Below, piece after piece: positions 22,493 to 31,932 of a stretch of 64,000 bases of DNA. Origin of the DNA: Campanula takesimana. Its lineage: Eukaryota; Streptophyta; Magnoliopsida; Asterales; Campanulaceae. Numbering within the stretch: position 1 is the stretch's first letter; each line of letters starts with the position of its first letter. The notes under the pieces were generated by a model. That model searched no databases. It was not told where the DNA came from and worked only from the letters and a program-made list of their open reading frames with translations. The translations under genes were made by a program, and so were the position numbers. Location: contig JAOWBW010000760.1 of the NCBI GenBank assembly GCA_026119855.1, positions 124,001 through 188,000 on the forward strand. Direction: 5' to 3'.

Positions 22493-25400
22493 ATGACTAA
22501 TAACACTCAATCAATGTCGTTGCGATCGATCCTTGAGAAGGATAAGCTCGAAGAGAATGGTACAAACTTTATGGATTGGATCCGTAGCATAAGAATTGTT
22601 CTTAGGCAAGAAGATAAGTTGTACATTCTCGATGGGCCTCTCCCCGCTGAACCACCGCCTACTGCCCCTAGGGTAGAAAGAGACAATTACAAGAAACATC
22701 GTAATGATTCTAGAGATGTAAGTTGTCTCATGCTTGCTGCTATGTGTTCAAAACTCCAACAAAGTTTGGAACATTTGGAAGCCTATGAGATAGGCGTGGA
22801 GTTGAGAACTATGTTTCAAGAGCAAGCTAGGCAAGAGAGGTACAAGACCATTGTTGCATTCACTACTAGTAAAATGAATGAAGGGAAACAAGTGAGTCCT
22901 CACTTTCTTAAAATGAAAGGTTATGTAGAGCACCTTGAGAAACTTGGCTATCCAATCCCATTGGAGCTAGCCACGGATCTCATTCTTAATTCATTGCCTA
23001 AAAGTTATAATCAGTTTGTAATGAATTATAACATGCATGGAATGGATAAGAATCTCCCTGAGTTGCATGGGATGCTCAAAACTGCAGAGATGAAAATTGT
23101 GGAGAAAGGTTCTCCCGTGCTCTTGGTTCATGATGGGAAGAAGCCTGGTGCCAAAGGAAAGGGTAAGGCAAAAGTTGTCAAACCCAAGATAAGCAAGGCA
23201 AAGGTTGCCAAGGCTTCTGAGGCAAAACCTGATTCACAAAAGGATGCAATCTGTTTCCATTGTCAAGAAATTGGTCATTGGAAACGTAATTGCAAGGCTT
23301 TCTTGGAAGAGAAAAAGAAGAAGAAGAGCAGCAAGGCTGCGTCGACTTCAGGTATCTATATGATAGATATTCTCCTTTCTACCACTGATTCTTGGGTATT
23401 GGATACCGGATGTGGTTCTCACATTTGTCTAAATGTGCAGGGACTAAAGAATAGGAGACTGCTTAAAGAAGGTGAAGTAGATCTACGTGTGGGGAATGGA
23501 GCAAGAGTTGCTGCATTAGCCGTAGGGACTTATGAAGTCACTTTACCTTCCGGATTAATTCTTGTTTTGAACAATTGTTATTATGTTCCGGATTTAAGCA
23601 GAAATATTATTTCAATTTCTTGTTTGGATAATGAAGGTTTTAAGTTTCTTATTGAGAATAAGAAATTTTCTATTTATTTAAATGATGTGCTTTATGGTAT
23701 TGCTAATTCATTTAATGGCCTTTATATCTTGGATGTCAAGAATGAAAATAATGTCTATCATGTAAATAAGAAATCTAAACCTAATGATGTAAATCATACT
23801 TATTTGTGGCATTGCCGTCTTGGTCATATTAATGAGAAGTGTATCTCAAAACTCCATGGGGACGGACTTTTGGCTTCATGTGACTTAGAGTCATATGATA
23901 CTTGTGAGTCGTGTCTTCTTGGAAAAATGACTAAGACACCTTTTACCAAGTTGGGTGAAAGGGCAAGCGACTTATTGGGGTTGATACATTCCGATGTATG
24001 CGGACCATTAAGTAGCAATGCTAGGGGAGGATTTCAATACTTCATAACCTTCACTGATGATTATAGTAGATTTGGGTATGTTTACCTAATGAAACATAAA
24101 AGTGAAGCATTTGAGATATTTATAATATTTCAAAATGAAGTAGAAAAACAACTTGGCAAAAGAATAAAGGCACTTCGATCAGATCGAGGTGGTGAATACT
24201 TAAGTCAAGAATTTGACGATCATCTAAAGAATTGTGGAATAGTTTCACAATTGACTCCGCCCGGAACACCACAATGGAATGGTGTGTCTGAAAGGAGAAA
24301 TCGGACTTTGTTAGACATGGTTCGATCAATGATGAGTCAAGTTGATCTTCCAATATCCTTTTGGGGTTACGCCCTAGAAACCGCTGCTTTCACACTAAAT
24401 CAAGTTCCAACTAAATCGGTTCCAAAGACTCCATATGAGATGTGGAGTGGAAAGAAACCTAGTTTATCTTTCATGAGGATTTGGGGTTGCGAAGTTTATG
24501 TCAAGAGACTTATCTCTGACAAACTAGCACACAAATCTGATAAATGTATTTTCGTGGGATATCCTAAGGAAACTAAAGGATATTACTTTTACAACCGAGA
24601 GGACAACAAAGTGTTTGTTGCCCGAACTGGTGTCTTTCTAGAGAAAGAGTTTCTCTCCAAAGAAATCAGTGGGAGTAAAATAAATCTTGAAGAAATTCGA
24701 GACCCAGAAAATAACAGTGAACCAATAGTGGAACAAGAACAAGAACCACAAGGAGTTGTGGAACCTGTTCAAAATACACAAGCATCTCGCAGATCTAGTA
24801 GGTTACGATCCGAGCCCGAGAGATATGGATTTCTCGTAACGGATAGTAATGAGGTAGAAATCATTGAGAATGATGAACCGTCAACCTACCAAGAGGCGAT
24901 GTCTTCTCCTGATTCGGACAAGTGGCTTGGAGCCATGGAATCCGAATTGCAATCCATGCAAGACAATCAAGTTTGGAATTTGATTGATGCGCCCGAAGGT
25001 GTAAAAATCATAGGATGCAAATGGGTCTTCAAGAAGAAGACTGACATGGATGGGAAGGTGCATACTTACAAAGCTAGGCTTGTAGCGAAGGGTTATAGGC
25101 AAGTTCATGGTATTGACTATGATGAGACCTTTTCACCCGTAGCAATGATCAAGTCTATAAGAATTTTGCTTGCCATTGCTGCATATCATGACTATGAAAT
25201 ATGGCAGATGGACGTCAAAACCGCTTTCCTGAATGGAAAACTCCAAGAGGATGTGTATATGACACAACCAGAAGGTTTTGAACAAGATTCTAAGGTATGC
25301 AAATTGCAGAGATCCATCTATGGATTGAAGCAAGCTTCTAAGAGTTGGAATCTCCGTTTTGATGAATCGGTCAAAGAGTTTGGTTTCATCAAGAACGAAG

Positions 25401-26170
25401 ATGAGCCTTGTGTATACAAGAAGATTAGTGGGAGCATAGTGCTATTCCTTATTTTATATGTGGATGACATATTGCTCATTGGAAACAACATTCCTACACT
25501 TCAGTCTGTGAAGACTTGGTTAGGAAAGTGCTTCGCAATGAAAGATATGGGTGAAGCAGCATATATTCTTGGCATTAAGATCTATAGAGATAGATCAAGG
25601 AGGCTACTTGGTTTAAGCCAAAGTACATACATTGACAAGATCATTAGAAGATTCCGTATGGAAAATTCTAAGAGAGGCACCTTGCCCGTGTTACATGGAG
25701 TTTCTCTAAGCAAGACTCAATGTCCTAAGACAAACGATGAGCGTGAGAAAATGAATGATGTTCCATATGCTTCGGCAATTGGGTCCATCATGTATGCCAT
25801 GATTTGTACTAGGCCGGATGTATCTTATGCTTTGAGCATGACAAGTAGATACCAATCCGACCCTGGCGAAAATCACTGGATAGCTGTAAAAGCGATTCTT
25901 AAGTACTTGAGAAGAACTAAAGACTCCTTTTTGGTCTATGGAGGAATGGAAGATGATCTCGTTGTAAATGCTTACACGGATGCAAGCTTCCAAACCGACA
26001 AAGATGATAGCCGATCGCAATCGGGTTTTGTGTTTATGTTAAATGGTGGAGCTGTAAGCTGGAAGAGTTCCAAGCAAAGTACAACCGCTGATTCTACAAC
26101 AGAAGCTGAGTATATTGCTGCATCGGATGCTGCAAAGGAAGCTGTTTGGATTAAGAAGTTCATAACGTAA
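22493..26170 (+). CDS. Element F gag-pol polyprotein (ends early at in-frame TAA)
   Basis: 1225 codons from ATG 22493. Domains in order: copia gag (about residues 1-230), a lysine-rich stretch, CCHC knuckle CFHCQEIGHWKRNC (about 252-265), protease WVLDTGCGSHIC (about 300), integrase zinc-binding region (HCRLGHINEKC, about 437), integrase core with HSDVCGPL (about 498), LRSDRGGEY (about 562) and the QWNGVSERRNRTLL signature, RT from CKWVFKKKTDMDG (about 840) with catalytic LYVDDILLIGNN (about 988), and RNase H with TDASFQTDKDDSRSQSG (about 1160). The frame ends at TAA 26168-26170 inside RNase H; the last ~93 codons follow in the same frame. Apart from this stop it looks functional. Confidence 0.9.
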   Translation: MTNNTQSMSLRSILEKDKLEENGTNFMDWIRSIRIVLRQEDKLYILDGPLPAEPPPTAPRVERDNYKKHRNDSRDVSCLMLAAMCSKLQQSLEHLEAYEIGVELRTMFQEQARQERYKTIVAFTTSKMNEGKQVSPHFLKMKGYVEHLEKLGYPIPLELATDLILNSLPKSYNQFVMNYNMHGMDKNLPELHGMLKTAEMKIVEKGSPVLLVHDGKKPGAKGKGKAKVVKPKISKAKVAKASEAKPDSQKDAICFHCQEIGHWKRNCKAFLEEKKKKKSSKAASTSGIYMIDILLSTTDSWVLDTGCGSHICLNVQGLKNRRLLKEGEVDLRVGNGARVAALAVGTYEVTLPSGLILVLNNCYYVPDLSRNIISISCLDNEGFKFLIENKKFSIYLNDVLYGIANSFNGLYILDVKNENNVYHVNKKSKPNDVNHTYLWHCRLGHINEKCISKLHGDGLLASCDLESYDTCESCLLGKMTKTPFTKLGERASDLLGLIHSDVCGPLSSNARGGFQYFITFTDDYSRFGYVYLMKHKSEAFEIFIIFQNEVEKQLGKRIKALRSDRGGEYLSQEFDDHLKNCGIVSQLTPPGTPQWNGVSERRNRTLLDMVRSMMSQVDLPISFWGYALETAAFTLNQVPTKSVPKTPYEMWSGKKPSLSFMRIWGCEVYVKRLISDKLAHKSDKCIFVGYPKETKGYYFYNREDNKVFVARTGVFLEKEFLSKEISGSKINLEEIRDPENNSEPIVEQEQEPQGVVEPVQNTQASRRSSRLRSEPERYGFLVTDSNEVEIIENDEPSTYQEAMSSPDSDKWLGAMESELQSMQDNQVWNLIDAPEGVKIIGCKWVFKKKTDMDGKVHTYKARLVAKGYRQVHGIDYDETFSPVAMIKSIRILLAIAAYHDYEIWQMDVKTAFLNGKLQEDVYMTQPEGFEQDSKVCKLQRSIYGLKQASKSWNLRFDESVKEFGFIKNEDEPCVYKKISGSIVLFLILYVDDILLIGNNIPTLQSVKTWLGKCFAMKDMGEAAYILGIKIYRDRSRRLLGLSQSTYIDKIIRRFRMENSKRGTLPVLHGVSLSKTQCPKTNDEREKMNDVPYASAIGSIMYAMICTRPDVSYALSMTSRYQSDPGENHWIAVKAILKYLRRTKDSFLVYGGMEDDLVVNAYTDASFQTDKDDSRSQSGFVFMLNGGAVSWKSSKQSTTADSTTEAEYIAASDAAKEAVWIKKFIT

Positions 26171-26449
26171 CTTGATGTGGTTCCTAGTATTGCTAATCCA
26201 ATAGACCTTTATTGCGATAATAATGGTGCTATTGCTCAAGCAAAGGAACCGAGAGCACATCAAAAATCCAAACACATACTTAGGCGTTTTCATATCATTC
26301 GAGAGATCGTTGATAGGGGAGACATAAATATATGCAAAGTACCTACTGATGACAATGTTGCGGACCCGCTAACAAAGGGACTTCCACAAGCTAAACATGA
26401 TGGTCATGTTAGGTCCATGGGTATTAGATACATGGGAGATTGGGCCTAG
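26171..26449 (+). pseudogene. Element F RNase H C-terminal remainder
   Basis: It is in phase with the polyprotein after the TAA. It carries LYCDNNGAIAQAKEP, the HIIREIVDRGDI segment and the terminal DPLTKGLPQ motif, then TAG 26447-26449. It would be translated only by stop readthrough or if the stop is a recent change. Confidence 0.85.
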
Positions 26450-26463
26450 GGCAAGTGGGAGAT

Positions 26464-27983
26464 TGTTGGTAGTGGTGCCCTAGGCACGTTTAATAAACGT
26501 TGTAATTGTTATCATTTATTTCATATCAATAAAGAGATGTTTTGATTATTATTTTTGTTCATGTTTACTTATAATAATCCCCGTCCCTAGTACTTATTAA
26601 GCACTAGTATAAAGGCTAAATGATCATGGGATGATCATGTTAGATTTATGGGTACTTGTTTGGAACAAGGTACTGGACATGACCCGCTGTATGAGATTTA
26701 TGTTATGGTCTATGTCAAACATATATCTCATATTAGTTATGTCATTTGAATCCTTAGACATGAAGTTATTATATTCTTCCACTTGATGAACATTGTGTTT
26801 GACATATTCAAACGCTACCTTAACACGGTAGTTATAAAGGGTATGATTGGCATGATCGGATTCCCGTTGGGAAGAATAATGAGCTAAATGGATTTGTCCC
26901 TCCACGGAGAGATGTCAAGCTTGGGCCTCTCGTAGGAATGATGTTGATGAAATGTTCGGCCGGACTCAAATGAATCGATTGAATCAATGTCATTTGGATT
27001 ATCAACATATTCGGAATCGAGTAAGTATTGAACGAAACAAGTTGACTCTTTGACCATGACTTGTGTTCAATGACATCGTGGACAAAGGGATTGTGACATA
27101 TTCTAAAGGAATGCGAACTTGTATCTAGTTATACTATTTGGGTAGGTATGACAGTTTGCTAGAACCTAATCATATCTTATGGGATCATGTTTGAGCCCAT
27201 TGCCAACTTAGTATAATCCTAGAGGGTCACACACAATAGAACGAATCTTAAATAAAAGGACTATATTGGCATTTAGGGTCGGAGGACTTCCAAGGAATTT
27301 CTGGAAAGTTCTGGGCCTTCTGGTCAACCAAGCGGGCGCTTGGGTTGCACCAGGTGGGCGCCTGAACAAGCCGGAAAAGAATTGGACTTTCTGTCCAAAC
27401 AAGCGGGCGCCTGGGTAGGACCAGGCGGGCGCCCGGTATGCCGATTGGAAATTTCCTAATTCGATTAGGAATGGTTTTTTTGGCACAAGTTACCTATTTG
27501 GAATAGGTCTTAATTGTGTATAAAACACCAATTCGGCCAGACCATATTAACTAGTGCCTTTTGTGAGTCTCAAAGAGTTTGAGAGAGATTTTATTTTGTT
27601 CTAAGATATCATTGATTGAGGAACAAAATAATTCACAAAATAAATTCCATATAGTTCTTTATTAAATTGTGAAAGCGTGTTTTACAATTATTGGTCGAGC
27701 AACCAAGATCAAAGAAGCTCCTTTGATATTCGTTCGAAGTGTGGATACCGCTAGAGGGTGAAAATCATCATCTTCAAAGTTCGTGTTCAAGCTTTGTGAT
27801 CGTGATCAAGTCTTCAAGTTTCTCCACCAAAGATCAAGAGAAAATTCATAGCCATCAAGGGTTAGTTATTCCTCTATTCATCTTGTTGTATTTGATTTAA
27901 TCATATGAACGGATCCATGGCTTTGGGTTTCTTAAAATTTTAATTGCTATATTCCGCTGCGCATGTTACTTGGAATCCCAACA
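26464..27983 (+). repeat. Element F 3' LTR
   Basis: 1520 bp, preceded by the polypurine tract AAGTGGGAGAT. Its GC-rich cores start at 27332, 27354 (one C-to-T change), 27403 and 27425, with spacing 22, 49 and 22. Confidence 0.92.
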
Positions 27984-27988
27984 GCTCG

Positions 27989-28345
27989 CACATCCACTGA
28001 AGCAGAATTTAGGGCTGTTGCTGACACTACAGCTGAATTACTTTGGGTCCGTAATCTTCTTCAAGAACTCAGCATTCCTCTCACATCTCCCCCAGTTATT
28101 TATTGTGACAACCTTGGCGCCACTCATTACTCCGCCAACCCCGTCTTCCACTCACGGATGAAACACCTTGCACTTGCCTTTCATTTTGTTCGTGAACAAG
28201 TCAACACAGGCCCACTACGCGTCCAGCATATCTCAGGCTCTGACCAGCTCGCCGACATCCTCACAAAACCTCTCTCTCGTGCTCGCTTCAACTTACTTCT
28301 CTCCAAGATTGGTCTTTTCCATGGAACGTCCATCTTGCGGGGGCG
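27989..28345 (+). pseudogene. Element A RNase H, C-terminal part
   Basis: It resumes after the GCTCG duplication with the STEAEFRAVADTTAELLW motif, then YCDNLGATHYSANPV, MKHLALAFHFVREQV and DQLADILTKPLS. The frame remains open into the 3' LTR and stops at 28368-28370. A purine-rich CTTGCGGGGGCG precedes the LTR. Confidence 0.88.
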
Positions 28346-28541
28346 TGATAAGAATATTCTAGATTCATAATATCACATCTTTATTTTATTGTATCAATTG
28401 TAATTATCTTCCTAGTTTAGATTATCCCTTCCCTAATTACCCTAACTTAGTGAGCAAGTCAATCATTGTGTATATATAAACTTGTACTCTTCATTATTCA
28501 ATACAATGAAAATATTCCACTTCTATTAAACTTCTTTATCA
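28346..28541 (+). repeat. Element A 3' LTR
   Basis: 196 bp, TGATAAGAATATTC to TCTTTATCA, followed by ATCAC, the target-site duplication partner of 1637-1641. Confidence 0.88.
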
Positions 28542-28546
28542 ATCAC

Positions 28547-28898
28547 ATAAAATTCTTAGTTTAGGGTTCTTACTTTCTTTTCTGGTATGTTCCAGTTTAA
28601 GATTCTTACTTGCAAGCAACTAGATGCACATATGCCCTGTCTTACATCATTTCTACGAGGCCGTATTCTATGACCAGACATAATTGGGAGAAGCTCATCC
28701 GCTCTAACTCAAAATTCATTCTCCCCTGTCCAGTTGAGAATATGTCAGATCAGAACAACTCTATGTAGGTAAACTATCTGTGCACTTGACAAGAGAGATA
28801 AGTATGCTACAGAACATGTGAGAAAGATAAAATAAACCAGAGTTAGATGAGAATGAATTTTTTTTTCAAAGGCTACTGAGAACAAGTGTTACCTCAAG
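28547..28898. other. Non-coding flank between elements A and E
   Basis: No gene or element is recognised. Confidence 0.4.
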
Positions 28899-29684
28899 TG
28901 TTAGGTAACACCCCAGATAACACACACGGACATAATACACACACCCGAGTAAAAATAAATTTGTAAAAGAGTTTTGCAGCTGACAAAAGCAGAAGAATTA
29001 TTTTTCTCAAGTTATATAAATATAACTTGAGATGCCTAAATGGTGAAAACCTTATAATCAATATGAGTACCAATTACAAAGTCAAAAGGTTCCCTATAGC
29101 TAATACAATATATGATCTATGGAACCAAAAATAGAAACAAAGTACGATGATCCTATCCTATCCAAAACACACTCAAACCCGAAGTATTTTAGTGTTAAAA
29201 GAGTGTATGGGAGAGAGGACCTAACGAGCCAAGAAGTACTTTGCTCTTTGTGCTATGGATGTGTGTAAAATTTGGCTTGCCTTTAATCTTCTCATCCAAG
29301 CACTATTTATAGCCTTTAATACTTGATGGCTACACAAAGAAACAGCCTTGGGGCTGCCTTCCACGTTGTGAGAGAGTGGGGAGAGTGAGTGGGTTTGTTC
29401 TCCACAAATTGTGCAAAGACTTGGTCCACTTTCCATGGTTTTCTCAACCAATTTCTTTGTGCCCAAGTCTAAGCTTCGCCTACTTGTACTCCATGTTTCC
29501 ATGCTTGTACTCTCTTCTTTGATCATCAACAAATCTTTTGAATGAGTCTTCCCACGTTTTTCCATATTTAACACATGTTAAATATGTTGAAAGTCCTCCA
29601 TTTATGTGTAACTTTCTTCTAATCACTCCTCCATGTATTTAGATCCTAAATCCACCTTATTATATCTTGAAATATGGACTAACA
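28899..29684. repeat. Possible solo LTR or LTR fragment
   Basis: The block starts TGTTAGGTAAC and ends GGACTAACA, giving TGTTAG/CTAACA inverted ends of LTR type. It holds a minus-strand TATA-like GGCTATAAATAG around 29304-29315. I see no matching 5-bp direct repeat and no second copy here, so this is tentative. The minus-strand 117-codon frame inside it is not convincing. Confidence 0.3.
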
Positions 29685-30117
29685 ACACAGACATCTAGAC
29701 AAAATATTAGGACATTAGTATAAAATTAATATTAGAAAGAAATGTCAAACTATAATATAATTTCCGTCAGGCAACACTTGACTGCCAGTGTCAACATCTG
29801 AGGCAACACCTCTGTCTGCACTAATAAGAGAATATAGCCAAAACTAATTGCATACAATCTACAAAGGTGATCGAAGGGAAATGGGCAGACACTTTGTCGG
29901 GTGAAGAAATTTTGTGATTGGGGTAGATAACTCGATTGTGCACTGTGATTGGGGTAGATAATTCGATTGTGCACAATGACAATGGAGGAAATCAGCAAGT
30001 TTGGTGGTTTAATCCGTGCCTGTAGTCCCCTTCTGCCCCCTTTTGAGCTGACTATCAGACTCGAACTGATGGTCACCATGCATATAAATTCAATAAATAT
30101 CTTCAATAAATATCAAG
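29685..30117. other. Non-coding flank with ~30-bp duplication
   Basis: A 30-bp unit GATTGGGGTAGATAA(C/T)TCGA... is tandemly repeated around 29917-29975. A minus-strand 118-codon frame here shows no recognisable domain. Confidence 0.4.
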
Positions 30118-30290
30118 GGCAATGATAGGCTTACAAAAGAAGTTTACAAAATGAAGGATACAAGATGTAGTGACGGTATTTCATTGGTTACATCGATAGT
30201 GGACCCGGCACACTCCAATTAAAAACACCAACACAATTATGATACCTCATTTTGTAGACCACATTTTGTAGCCATCTTATGTAACTTTAT
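30118..30290. mobile_element. Small MITE-like element, copy 2
   Basis: It aligns with 844-1025, sharing TTGGTTACA-CGATA-TGGACCC and CCAATTAAAAACACCAA blocks. The ends are roughly inverted (CTTACAAAA and TTTTGTAG). Confidence 0.5.
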
Positions 30291-30423
30291 TGTTTCCCAA
30301 ATATCAAAATCTTTGCTTCCTTTTAACTATTCTTTCTATCTCAAAATAAATGTCCAAATTTACTATTAATCAAAAGCAATTTTAAATATTTATTTTGAGA
30401 CATAAGTAGTATATAATACTTTT

Positions 30424-30525
30424 TCCATCCCATAATAAGAGTCATAATTTTTATTTTAGTACGTCTCATTTCTCCATCCCATAATAAGAGTCATAATTTT
30501 TATTTTAGTACGTCTTAGAGTGGCC
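30424..30525. repeat. 51-bp tandem duplication
   Basis: Two nearly identical copies of a unit beginning CCATCCCATAATAAGAGTC, about 51 bp apart. The unit resembles a Stowaway end, so this may be a rearranged MITE end. Confidence 0.6.
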
Positions 30526-30618
30526 GAAGGCATAAGGGGCAGGATGACTTGACGTCATGGAAAAACCAGTCTTTATGGTGGTTGAGAAAGGATCAGTACA
30601 TTACATTTGGTGTAAAAG

Positions 30619-31456
30619 TGTTGGAAAAAAAAATGTGGTTTTGAAGGAAATTATGCGGAATTTCCATAAGGGTAATTTTGTCCAATGACAAAATTAATTA
30701 TGGGTTAGTGTTCTACTCCATGAGAAGAAGAAATCAAGTATTTATTTGTCCAAAATGGTTATTGGATGAATGAGATATGAATGCTCAAATTAAGTGGGTT
30801 GATAAGGGAAAATATGGTTATCCCACATTGGAAGGGAAATGAACTTGTTGCTAGCATATATATATTTGGGCACAATAGTAGTGTTCAAGATTATGTAGCA
30901 TAGAGGCTCTCTCTCGCGCGCAAGGAGGGGGTGCAAATCAAGTTCCAATTTGGCTTGCGAGTTGCGTACTCGTGCCTAGGCGGGTCCTGCGGACACGAAT
31001 GTAGCGCCGAATTTGCCTTCCTAGACAAGCCCACCTTTTGTTAAATTTTTTGATTTTGTAAATAAAAAATTATGAGTAGTTTTGATTTCAAACGAGTGTA
31101 ACTGTCAAAGCTGTCTTAATTTCGTATTAAGTAAAAGAAATAAAAACTGATCAACCTAAATTAATTGTGTTTAATTTCGGGTTAATGGCTGATATCAGTT
31201 TTAATTCTTGCCTCTTCACATCTACAAAAGGGAGAGCTCACAGCTATTTTGGGACACACTGAAACAGATCCTCTACCATTTTCTCTTTGTTGCATATTGC
31301 TTCTGCTGTTCTTTTGGCCTCCTTGCATATTAAGAAAAAGGTGATTCTGTCCAAGCGCTGTTCAACTCGCCGGGAAACTTAGGTGCAAAGTGCCCCCGGT
31401 CCGCACGTTCTATCCTGGGAGACTAGCTTTCCGACCAAACTCAAGCACACGTGGTG
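30619..31456 (+). repeat. Element E 5' LTR, truncated at its 3' end
   Basis: It starts TGTTGGAAAAA and matches 44875-45706. It ends at the shared CACGTGGTG, where the right copy continues for about 142 bp more. No CTAACA end and no TGGTATC primer-binding site is present before the gag ATG. Confidence 0.85.
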
Positions 31457-31932
31457 ATGGCGACTGATACCAACACTGATGGAAAGGAAACCGAAACTGG
31501 AAAAGGACCCAAAACTGTGACCCAAACTGGAAGTGGAAGTGGCTCGGCTAATTTGACTAATCCACAACAGTTCACATCACGACCTCTCATGCTGAAAGAC
31601 CCGAGAAGTTTGTTGGCAATGATTTCAAGCGTTGGAAACAAAAGATGCTTTTCTATCTCACTACCTTGAATTTGGCTAAGTATCTGAAAGAGGATATGCC
31701 AAAGGTTAGTGAGAATGAAAATGATGTTACCACTTTGGCTGCGGTTGAAGCATGGAAACACGGGGACTATTTGTGCAAAAACCATGTCCTGAATTTGCTT
31801 TCAGATTCTTTGTATAATGTGTTCAATGACAAGAAATCTGCTAAGGAATTGTGGGGGTCTTTGGACCACAAGTATTAAATTAAGGATGCGGGAATAAAGA
31901 AATTTATTGTTGCTCGTTTTCTTGATTTTAAG
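31457..31932 (+). pseudogene. Element E gag N-terminal region, frameshifted
   Basis: ATG 31457 opens a Thr/Gly/Lys-rich start. Near 31600 the sense moves to another frame, which then carries the copia gag start (KMLFYLTTLNLAKYL, KSAKELWGSLDHKY). TAA 31876-31878 follows, and the same frame continues into the next entry. Confidence 0.8.

Larger units (their letters stand above)
19450..27983 (+). mobile_element. Element F: Ty1/copia retrotransposon, Angela-like, nearly intact
   Basis: LTRs of 1516 and 1520 bp run TGTTGGTAGTGG to ATCCCAACA, flanked by GCTCG at 19445-19449 and 27984-27988. There is a perfect primer-binding site, a ~1.5-kb leader and one long gag-pol frame of 1225 codons broken by a single TAA near the end. 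By eye the LTRs differ at about 15-20 positions, roughly 1 percent, making it one of the youngest insertions here. RT and RNase H motifs fit the Angela/BARE group of the Tork clade; the lineage call is from pattern only. Confidence 0.93.
1643..28541 (+). mobile_element. Element A: Ty1/copia retrotransposon, Ale/Retrofit-like, split by B and F
   Basis: Outer element of the nest. Its short LTRs (about 183 and 196 bp) start TGATAAGA and the right one ends TCTTTATCA. ATCAC lies at 1637-1641, one base outside the left LTR, and again at 28542-28546, giving a slightly imperfect target-site duplication. With B (3539-17196) and F (19450-27983) removed, about 4.7 kb remain, the usual size for this lineage. 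Coding is on the plus strand in the order gag, protease, integrase, RT, RNase H. It has at least two frameshifts and two in-frame TGA stops besides the two insertions, so it is dead and, from LTR divergence, the oldest layer. Confidence 0.9.

Noticed and set aside
29750..30106. 118-codon minus-strand frame
   Set aside because: No recognisable domain or homologous pattern, overlaps a local tandem duplication, no splice or promoter context.
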